A stretch of 64,000 nucleotides of DNA from Lachnospiraceae bacterium AM93-12TA (GTDB taxonomy: Bacteria; Bacillota; Clostridia; Lachnospirales; Lachnospiraceae). Position 1 is the first letter of the stretch. Each line of letters starts with the position of its first letter. A program made the translations under genes and the position numbers. The stretch is taken from positions 1 to 64,000 of the forward strand of contig JAQERH010000002.1 of the NCBI GenBank assembly GCA_027698105.1, written 5' to 3'. Of the stretch, positions 57,993 to 64,000 are shown piece by piece. The notes beneath the pieces were generated by a model. It was not told where the DNA came from. It worked only from the letters and a program-made list of their open reading frames with translations, and made no database searches.

Positions 57993-59927
57993 ATGATACA
58001 TGATTATTTACCAATCTGCAGAGAGGACATGGAAAAGCGGGGATGGGATCAGTGCGATTTCGTCTATGTGACAGGAGACGCCTATGTGGATCACCCCTCC
58101 TTCGGCCATGCCATTATCAGCCGTGTGCTGGAAGCTCATGGCTACCGGGTGGGAATCATTCCCCAGCCGGACTGGAAAAATCCAGAGAGCATTCAAGTAT
58201 TAGGTGAACCCCGTCTGGGTTTCCTCATCTCAGCCGGAAATATGGACTCCATGGTCAACCATTATTCTGTCTCTAAGAAACGCAGAGCCAAAGATTCCTA
58301 CACCCCTGGCGGAGAGATGGGAAAACGGCCTGACTATGCCACCGTTGTCTATGGAAATCTAATCCGCTCAGTCTATAAAAAAACGCCTGTTATTATCGGC
58401 GGCATTGAGGCAAGTCTGCGAAGACTCGCCCACTACGACTACTGGTCAGGGAAACTGAAGCGCTCTATTCTCTTAGATTCCCAGGCAGATCTGATTTCCT
58501 ACGGAATGGGAGAGCGGTCTATTGTGGAAATTGCAGACGCCTTAAACAGCGGCATCGACATTAAGGATATTACCTTTATCGACGGCACGGTCTATAAGGC
58601 AGAAAATCTGAATTCCGTTTATGACGAGCTGAGGCTTCCCTCCTATCAGAGTATGAAGGAGGATAAAACAGAGTACGCTAAAAGCTTTTATACCCAGTAC
58701 TGCAATACGGATCCATTTATTGGAAAACGCCTGGTAGAGCCCTATAAGGACAATCTGTTCGTCATTCAGAATCCCGCCTCGAAGCCTCTGACTCAGGAAG
58801 AAATGGACGATGTGTACGCCCTGCCCTACATGCGCAGCTATCATCCATCCTATGAGGCAGCCGGAGGAGTTCCTGCTATTTCTGAGGTAAAATTCAGTCT
58901 GATCAGCAACCGCGGCTGCTTCGGAGGCTGTAATTTCTGCGCCCTTACGTTCCATCAGGGCAGAATTGTTCAGACCAGAAGCCATCGTTCTATTGTAGAC
59001 GAGGCCAGACTTCTCACAGAAGAGCCGGATTTTAAAGGATACATTCACGATGTAGGAGGCCCTACTGCAAACTTCCGTTTCCCTGCCTGTGAAAAACAGA
59101 TGACAGCAGGTGTGTGTCCGGAACGGCAGTGTCTCTTTCCAAAACCGTGCAGGAATCTGAGAGCAGATCACAAAGACTATATTGCGCTTCTTCGAAAGCT
59201 TCGCGATATCCCCAAGGTGAAAAAGGTCTTTATCCGTTCCGGCATCCGTTTCGATTACCTGTTAGCAGATCCCAGCCGTGAATTTTTAAAGGAACTGTGC
59301 CAGTACCACGTCAGCGGACAGCTGAAGGTCGCTCCAGAGCACGTGGCTGACAATGTATTAAAACGGATGGGAAAACCGGAAAACAGCGTGTACCGCCAGT
59401 TCATGAAAGAGTATAAGGACATGAACGAACGTCTTGGCTTAAAGCAGTATCTGGTTCCCTACCTGATGAGCTCCCATCCCGGTTCTACCCTGACAGAAGC
59501 AGTGGAGCTGGCGGAATATCTGCGTGATTTAGGCTACATGCCGGAACAGGTGCAGGATTTCTATCCAACGCCGTCCACCATCTCCACCTGTATGTATTAC
59601 ACTGGCCTGGATCCCAAAACACTGACCCCTGTCTATGTACCGACTAATCCTCATGAAAAAGCCATGCAGCGGGCGCTGATCCAGTACAGAAATCCGAAAA
59701 ACTATGATCTGGTGGAAGAAGCCCTGAAAAAGGCAGGCCGCACCGATCTGATCGGCTACGATAAAAAGTGCCTGATCCGCCCACGCCGCACGGATCACAG
59801 AAGCGCAGGCGGACAGGAATTTTATGGAAAAAAAGGATTCCAGGGAAAAGCCCCTGCCGGACAGGGCAGCAGTCATACGCCCAAAAAGAAAAAAACAATT
59901 CGAAACGTACACAAAAAGCGAAGCTGA
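57993..59927 (+). CDS. ygiQ: YgiQ-family radical SAM protein
   Basis: A 644-residue UPF0313 radical SAM protein. N-terminal segment ITYGNLMVNS-type region is represented by MIHDYLPICREDMEKRGW and VYVTGDAYVDHPSFGHAI; the cluster motif is SNRGCFGGCNFCALTFHQG (CxxxCxxC). Function is unknown. A basic tail, rich in Lys/Arg (about 610-644), follows the core. AGGAG precedes the start. Confidence 0.92.
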   Translation: MIHDYLPICREDMEKRGWDQCDFVYVTGDAYVDHPSFGHAIISRVLEAHGYRVGIIPQPDWKNPESIQVLGEPRLGFLISAGNMDSMVNHYSVSKKRRAKDSYTPGGEMGKRPDYATVVYGNLIRSVYKKTPVIIGGIEASLRRLAHYDYWSGKLKRSILLDSQADLISYGMGERSIVEIADALNSGIDIKDITFIDGTVYKAENLNSVYDELRLPSYQSMKEDKTEYAKSFYTQYCNTDPFIGKRLVEPYKDNLFVIQNPASKPLTQEEMDDVYALPYMRSYHPSYEAAGGVPAISEVKFSLISNRGCFGGCNFCALTFHQGRIVQTRSHRSIVDEARLLTEEPDFKGYIHDVGGPTANFRFPACEKQMTAGVCPERQCLFPKPCRNLRADHKDYIALLRKLRDIPKVKKVFIRSGIRFDYLLADPSREFLKELCQYHVSGQLKVAPEHVADNVLKRMGKPENSVYRQFMKEYKDMNERLGLKQYLVPYLMSSHPGSTLTEAVELAEYLRDLGYMPEQVQDFYPTPSTISTCMYYTGLDPKTLTPVYVPTNPHEKAMQRALIQYRNPKNYDLVEEALKKAGRTDLIGYDKKCLIRPRRTDHRSAGGQEFYGKKGFQGKAPAGQGSSHTPKKKKTIRNVHKKRS

Positions 59928-59970
59928 TAATACAGCAGCTGGCAGAACAAAAAGGAGGCAGAACAGGCAT

Positions 59971-60822
59971 ATGAAGAAAATTGCAGTTGTAACAGGAGCT
60001 TCCTCCGGCATGGGGCGGGAGACAGCCCTCCAGCTGGCGGATCGGTTTAGCTGGCTGGATGAAATCTGGCTGATTGCCAGGAGAGAGGAGCGTCTTGTCC
60101 GCCTAAAAAAAGAGCTGCCCTGCCCATCCAGGATTTTTGAGCTGGATTTGACGGATCCGTCTGCTCTTTCATCCCTTTCCGCCGCACTGGAGGAGGAAAA
60201 GCCAAGAATTGTCTTTCTGGTCAATGCAGCTGGATATGGAAAAATCGGCCGGGCAGGAGAGGTGTCCCTGTCCGAGGAAATGGGCATGCCGGATTTAAAC
60301 TGCACTGCCCTTACAGGCATTACCCATCTGGCTCTCCCTTATATGGGAAAAAACAGCCGGATCCTTCAATTTGCCTCCGCTGCCGCCTTTCTTCCCCAGC
60401 CGGGCTTCGCCGTTTACGCGGCCTCCAAAGCCTTTGTCCTCAGTTACAGCCGTGCTCTGGGAGAGGAGGTAAAAAAACGTGGAATTTACGTGACCGCTGT
60501 CTGCCCAGGGCCTGTAAAAACAGAATTTTTCGATATTGCTCAGACTTCCGGAAAAATTCCTCTCTACAAGATGCTTGCTATGGCCAATCCTAAAAAGGTG
60601 GTAAAGCTGGCTGTCCGGGACTCTGTAATGAAAAAAAGCGTCTCTGTTTACGGTCCTCTTATGAAGCTGTTCCGGCTGGCAGCCAAAGTGCTGCCTCACA
60701 GTCTTCTCCTTGCCCTGATGGCAGTTCTGTCCCCGGAACAGACTGTGCCGGTCTGCAGGGAGGAGGACAAAGCAGATACAAAAAATGAATACGCAGGAGA
60801 ACACACACATGAAAAAAATTAA
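59971..60822 (+). CDS. Short-chain dehydrogenase/reductase
   Basis: SDR of 283 residues, similar to the YqjQ/DltE-like group. TGASSGMGRETAL is the cofactor-binding glycine motif, NAAGYG the structural one, YAASKAF the catalytic Tyr/Lys with upstream Ser in FASAAAF. The C-terminal basic/hydrophobic extension (about 220-270) is typical of acylreductase-like SDRs. Substrate unknown. AAAGGAGG precedes ATG 59971. Confidence 0.85.
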   Translation: MKKIAVVTGASSGMGRETALQLADRFSWLDEIWLIARREERLVRLKKELPCPSRIFELDLTDPSALSSLSAALEEEKPRIVFLVNAAGYGKIGRAGEVSLSEEMGMPDLNCTALTGITHLALPYMGKNSRILQFASAAAFLPQPGFAVYAASKAFVLSYSRALGEEVKKRGIYVTAVCPGPVKTEFFDIAQTSGKIPLYKMLAMANPKKVVKLAVRDSVMKKSVSVYGPLMKLFRLAAKVLPHSLLLALMAVLSPEQTVPVCREEDKADTKNEYAGEHTHEKN

Positions 60823-61378
60823 AAAGGGAGAGTATGGATACAGAAACAGTATGAGACGAGGGCGAGTAATTAAAATCGCGATCCTCACTCTTTTTATTCT
60901 CGCACAGCTGGGAGCCAGGTGGTTTACGGACAGCGGAGCATTGAAAAATATTCTCACAGTCATGGCTGTCATTACTGTGATTCCGACAGCCAATCTGGCC
61001 GCTCCCTATATTGCCATCTTTCCTTTTAAAACTTCGTCCAGGGAATTTTATGAAAAGCTGGCTCCCTATGAAAGTAAATTCACCATTCTTTACGATCTGG
61101 TGCTGACAACAAAAGACGATGTGCTTCCAATGGATGCGATTGTGGTACATCCTACAGGAATTTACGCTTACTGTATCAATCAGAAGGCAAAACTTCCCCG
61201 TGCGGAAAAAGCCCTCAATGAAATTCTGGCTGCCCAGCGCCTGGATCCAAATATGAAAATCACAGGAGAGCTGTCCTCCTTTGAGAAACGGGTCAAGAGC
61301 TTAAAGGCTGCCTCTGAATATGAGGACGACGGAAGCACAGCGTACGCAGTCAAAGTAATGAAAGGATTATCCATGTAA
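60809..61378 (+). CDS. Small membrane protein of unknown function
   Basis: A 189-residue protein: basic N-terminus, two membrane segments (about 20-40, 50-70), and a C-terminal soluble domain (about 85-185) with a possible nuclease/NERD-like flavour in AIVVHPTGIYAYCINQ, which I cannot confirm. It overlaps the SDR gene by 14 nt; its TAA overlaps the next ATG. AGGAG lies 10 nt before ATG 60809; ATG 60785 is possible. Confidence 0.65.
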   Translation: MKKIKKGEYGYRNSMRRGRVIKIAILTLFILAQLGARWFTDSGALKNILTVMAVITVIPTANLAAPYIAIFPFKTSSREFYEKLAPYESKFTILYDLVLTTKDDVLPMDAIVVHPTGIYAYCINQKAKLPRAEKALNEILAAQRLDPNMKITGELSSFEKRVKSLKAASEYEDDGSTAYAVKVMKGLSM

Positions 61379-62352
61379 TGAGACTTGTAACGGTAACAAA
61401 AAACGAGGCGGGACAGCGTCTGGACAAGCTTCTGTTTAAATATATGAATCTGGCCGGGAAGAGCTTTATCTATAAGATGATCCGAAAGAAAAATATTACC
61501 CTTAACGGCAAAAAATGCGACGGTTCGGAAAAGCTTCTGGAAGGAGATGAGATACGCCTGTTTTTATCTGAGGAGACCATTGAAAAGTTTTCCGAGATAA
61601 AGATCCAGAAAGTAAAAAAAACAGCCCTTGATATCGTGTATGAGGACAGGGACGTTATCTTTATCAATAAACCGGCCGGTATGCTCTCCCAAAAGGCGAA
61701 AGAAAGCGATGAATCTCTGGTAGAATATCTCATCGACTATCTGTTAGACAGCGAACAGCTGAAAAAAGAAGAGCTGAAAAGCTTCCGCCCTTCCATCTGC
61801 AACCGCCTGGACCGCAACACCAGCGGTCTGGTAGCAGCAGGGAAAAGTCTGTTAGGCCTGCAGGTTCTTTCCAAAGCCATTAAGGAGAGAACCATTGGAA
61901 AATATTACCTCTGTATTGTAAAAGGTGTCATAGACAGCCCCAGACGCATTCAGGGCTGGCTTTTAAAGAATGAGCGAACCAACCAGGTGACTGTGACAAA
62001 AGAGCGCCAGGAGGACAGTCTTCCCATTGAAACCGAGTATATGCCTCTCGCCTCAGACAGGCATTACACTCTTCTTAAGGTTAAACTGATTACCGGCCGG
62101 TCTCATCAGATCAGGGCCCACCTGGCCTCCATCGGACATCCGATTATCGGAGATACCAAATACGGAGATCCGAAAGAAAATCTGGCTGCAAAAAAGAAAT
62201 ACGGCGTTTCCTGTCAGCTGCTGCACGCGGCTCTTCTGATTCTTCCTGAGGATCTGCCGGAGGAACTTTGCCGCCTGCGGGGCATGGAAATTTCTGCTCC
62301 TCTTCCAGGCGTCTTTGCCGCTTTCGCCGAGCAGATTCAGGGAGGCCGGTAA
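61378..62352 (+). CDS. RluA-family pseudouridine synthase
   Basis: A 324-residue RNA pseudouridine synthase with S4 domain (RLDKLLFKYMNLAGKSFIYK) and RluA-type core: VIFINKPAGMLSQ, NRLDRNTSGLVAAGKS (catalytic Asp), TGRSHQIRAHLASIGHPIIGD. It may act on 23S rRNA (RluC/RluD-like); the target is not certain. Translationally coupled at its start (TAATG) and directly followed by recU. Confidence 0.9.
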   Translation: MRLVTVTKNEAGQRLDKLLFKYMNLAGKSFIYKMIRKKNITLNGKKCDGSEKLLEGDEIRLFLSEETIEKFSEIKIQKVKKTALDIVYEDRDVIFINKPAGMLSQKAKESDESLVEYLIDYLLDSEQLKKEELKSFRPSICNRLDRNTSGLVAAGKSLLGLQVLSKAIKERTIGKYYLCIVKGVIDSPRRIQGWLLKNERTNQVTVTKERQEDSLPIETEYMPLASDRHYTLLKVKLITGRSHQIRAHLASIGHPIIGDTKYGDPKENLAAKKKYGVSCQLLHAALLILPEDLPEELCRLRGMEISAPLPGVFAAFAEQIQGGR

Positions 62353-62889
62353 ATGGGGACCTGGAAGACAAGAGGACTGCGCGGATCCACACTGGAGGAT
62401 TTAATCAACCGGACCAATGACAGCTACCGGGAAAAGGGGCTGGCTCTGATTCAGAAGGTTCCCACCCCGATTACCCCCATTTCCATTGATAAGAAAAGCC
62501 GCCACATTACACTGGCCTATTTTGACCAGAAAAGTACGGTGGACTACATCGGAGCGGTGCAGGGCATCCCTGTCTGCTTTGACGCCAAGGAATGTGCTGC
62601 GTCTACCTTTCCGCTCCAGAATCTTCATCCTCATCAGGTGGCCTTTATGAGGGAATTTGAAAAGCAGGGGGGAATCTCCTTTATTCTGGTCTCCTACACA
62701 TGCCTGGAGGAAATGTACTATATTCCCTTCCGCCATGTGGAGAAATTCTGGCAGAGAATGGAAGCAGGGGGACGAAAGAGCTTTACCTACGATGAGGTAG
62801 ATAAAACCTTCCAGGTCAGGGCCTACCGGGAATTTTTTGTCCACTATTTAGAAGCCATTCAGACAGATTTGGAACTTCGGGAAGACTGA
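62353..62889 (+). CDS. recU: Holliday junction resolvase RecU
   Basis: A 178-residue Rec[46 protein letters not shown] and FDAKECA (catalytic acidic/Lys residues). Resolves recombination intermediates. The ATG directly follows the RluA-type gene's TAA. In other Firmicutes recU is next to pbp1; here it is not. Confidence 0.93.
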   Translation: MGTWKTRGLRGSTLEDLINRTNDSYREKGLALIQKVPTPITPISIDKKSRHITLAYFDQKSTVDYIGAVQGIPVCFDAKECAASTFPLQNLHPHQVAFMREFEKQGGISFILVSYTCLEEMYYIPFRHVEKFWQRMEAGGRKSFTYDEVDKTFQVRAYREFFVHYLEAIQTDLELRED

Positions 62890-62915
62890 TATTTCTGGAA
62901 GAATCACTTAAAACA

Positions 62916-62939
62916 TGTTATAATCGTTTCATAAACGAT
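62916..62939 (+). promoter_or_regulatory. pepT promoter with a palindrome at the start site
   Basis: Extended -10: TG at 62916-62917 and TATAAT at 62919-62924. ATCGTTT (62923-62929) and AAACGAT (62933-62939) form a 7-bp inverted repeat over the likely transcription start, a good operator position. Confidence 0.6.
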
Positions 62940-62969
62940 ACGCTTAAAGAACGAGCACAGGAGGATATT

Positions 62970-64000
62970 ATGAGCAAGGTATTGGATCGTTTTTTACATT
63001 ATGTCTCTTTTGACACCCAGTCCATGGATGAACAGGAGCAGATTCCCAGCACAGAAAAGCAGCTGGTCTTAGCAAAAATCTTAAAGGAGGAGCTGGAGGC
63101 CATCGGAGCCAGCCAGGTACGCATGAGTGACAACGGTTATGTTTATGCCGTAATTCCCGCTACTGCCGATCACCCTGTCAAATCTCTGGGTTTTGTGGCG
63201 CATATGGATACAGCTCCGGCCATGTCAGGCAAAGATGTAAAGCCAAGAATTGCAGAGCATTATGACGGCAAGGATCTGGTGTTAAACGAAGAAAAACAGA
63301 TTGTCATGCGGGTAAAGGATTTTCCGGGAATGCTTGACTGTGTGGGAAAGGATCTCATTGTTACAGACGGAACCACTCTCTTAGGCGCAGACGACAAGGC
63401 AGGTGTGGCCGAGATTATGACTATGGCCGAATTTTTCCTCTCCCATCCGGAAATTCCTCACGGCAATATCTGCATCGGCTTTACTCCTGACGAAGAGGTA
63501 GGAAGAGGCGCGGATCTCTTCGATGTGGAACACTTTGGCGCAGATGTTGCCTACACCGTAGACGGAGGCCCTATCGGTGAGCTGGAATATGAAAACTTCA
63601 ATGCTGCTTCCGGAAAAGTAGAGATCAGCGGCCGAAGCGTTCATCCAGGAAGTGCCAAGGGTTCTATGATCAATGCACTGTTAGTGGGAATGGAATTCCA
63701 GGCCATGCTGCCTGCCTTTGAAAATCCCATGTACACAGAAGGCTATGAGGGCTTCTTCCATCTGGATCAGATGGCAGGCGATGTGGAAAGCGCTCATCTG
63801 GAGTACATTATCCGTGATCATGACAAAGAGGCCTTTGAGCAGAAAAAAGCGCTGTTCCAGGAAGTATCCCGCTATCTGAACGCCAAATACGGAGAGGGAA
63901 CTGTTTCCGTAACCATGAAGGACTCCTACTATAACATGAAGGAGCAGATTGAGCCGGATCATCTCTACCTGATTGATACCGCCAAAGAGGCTATGAAAAA
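62970..64000 (+). CDS. pepT: Peptidase T (tripeptidase), 3' end outside the window
   Basis: Cytosolic M20 aminotripeptidase. The 343 visible residues have [13 protein letters not shown] at the N-terminus, metal-binding [37 protein letters not shown] (catalytic Glu) and [23 protein letters not shown] precedes ATG 62970. The frame runs off the window end. Confidence 0.93.
   Translation, partial: MSKVLDRFLHYVSFDTQSMDEQEQIPSTEKQLVLAKILKEELEAIGASQVRMSDNGYVYAVIPATADHPVKSLGFVAHMDTAPAMSGKDVKPRIAEHYDGKDLVLNEEKQIVMRVKDFPGMLDCVGKDLIVTDGTTLLGADDKAGVAEIMTMAEFFLSHPEIPHGNICIGFTPDEEVGRGADLFDVEHFGADVAYTVDGGPIGELEYENFNAASGKVEISGRSVHPGSAKGSMINALLVGMEFQAMLPAFENPMYTEGYEGFFHLDQMAGDVESAHLEYIIRDHDKEAFEQKKALFQEVSRYLNAKYGEGTVSVTMKDSYYNMKEQIEPDHLYLIDTAKEAMK

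Noticed and set aside
59529..60320. 263-codon minus-strand frame across ygiQ and the SDR gene
   Set aside because: Both plus-strand genes are clearly conserved; the opposite frame has no SD and no recognisable motif.
1..64000. CRISPR arrays, insertion sequences, rRNA genes, T-box or SAM riboswitches
   Set aside because: Looked for repeat-spacer patterns, transposase motifs and conserved riboswitch cores; none seen by eye. The only repeated sequences are the paired repeats in the two TA modules.

Overview
The window (about 48% G+C by eye) looks like a chromosomal segment of a spore-forming member of the Clostridia, most likely Lachnospiraceae. Reasons are the Firmicutes/Clostridia gene orders (frr-uppS-cdsA-dxr-rseP-ispG-polC; plsX-acpP-rnc-smc-ftsY; ylxM-ffh-rpsP-khpA-rimM-trmD-rplS-rbgA-rnhB-yraN; rsmD-coaD-ylbJ), PolC-type replicase, strong AGGAGG ribosome binding sites, an alpha/beta-type SASP gene and YlbJ. 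Most of it is housekeeping DNA on the plus strand.

Layout. 1-11.2 kb: pyrH, frr, then undecaprenyl/phospholipid/isoprenoid genes, the RseP protease and PolC. 11.2-15.5 kb: a MalY/PatB-type aminotransferase, then a free Hpt protein and a hybrid histidine kinase. 15.6-19.1 kb: a glucose-type PTS operon behind a promoter, a RAT antiterminator site and an overlapping terminator; it encodes a LicT-type antiterminator, IIA, an unusual HPr paralogue and IICB. 19.1-31.5 kb: coaX, a Tet(M)-like GTPase fused to a YacP/Rae1-type nuclease, a SpoU methyltransferase, plsX-acpP-rnc-smc-ftsY and ilvA. 31.5-39.3 kb: accessory metabolism and envelope genes (CLC transporter, MtaD-type deaminase, PfkB kinase, M20 amidohydrolase, XRE/DUF2975 pair, DUF3298-like lipoprotein, GNAT).

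39.3-40.7 kb is the most unusual stretch. It holds two tandem modules of the par(pAD1)/Fst type I toxin-antitoxin layout. Each encodes a 28-29 residue hydrophobic peptide ending in KWLD, with an extended -10 promoter, an SD-containing leader inverted repeat and a shared bidirectional terminator. Each also has a second copy of the gene's 5' end beyond the terminator, read by a convergent antisense promoter. A tRNA-Ala(GGC) gene follows on the minus strand.

40.9-50.1 kb: a large zinc-ribbon membrane protein, then the SRP/ribosomal-protein/RNA-maturation cluster, in which trmD carries a C-terminal HAD domain. 50.1-64 kb: pgeF, a SASP gene, rsmD-coaD, ylbJ, an M23 peptidase, an RsmF-type methyltransferase, an RsuA-type pseudouridine synthase also fused to a HAD phosphatase, YgiQ, an SDR, RluA-type synthase, recU and the start of pepT.

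The main discoveries to follow up are the tandem type I toxin-antitoxin loci, the GTPase-Rae1 fusion, the two RNA-modification/HAD fusions about 10 kb apart, and the HPr paralogue that keeps His15 but has Asn at position 46.
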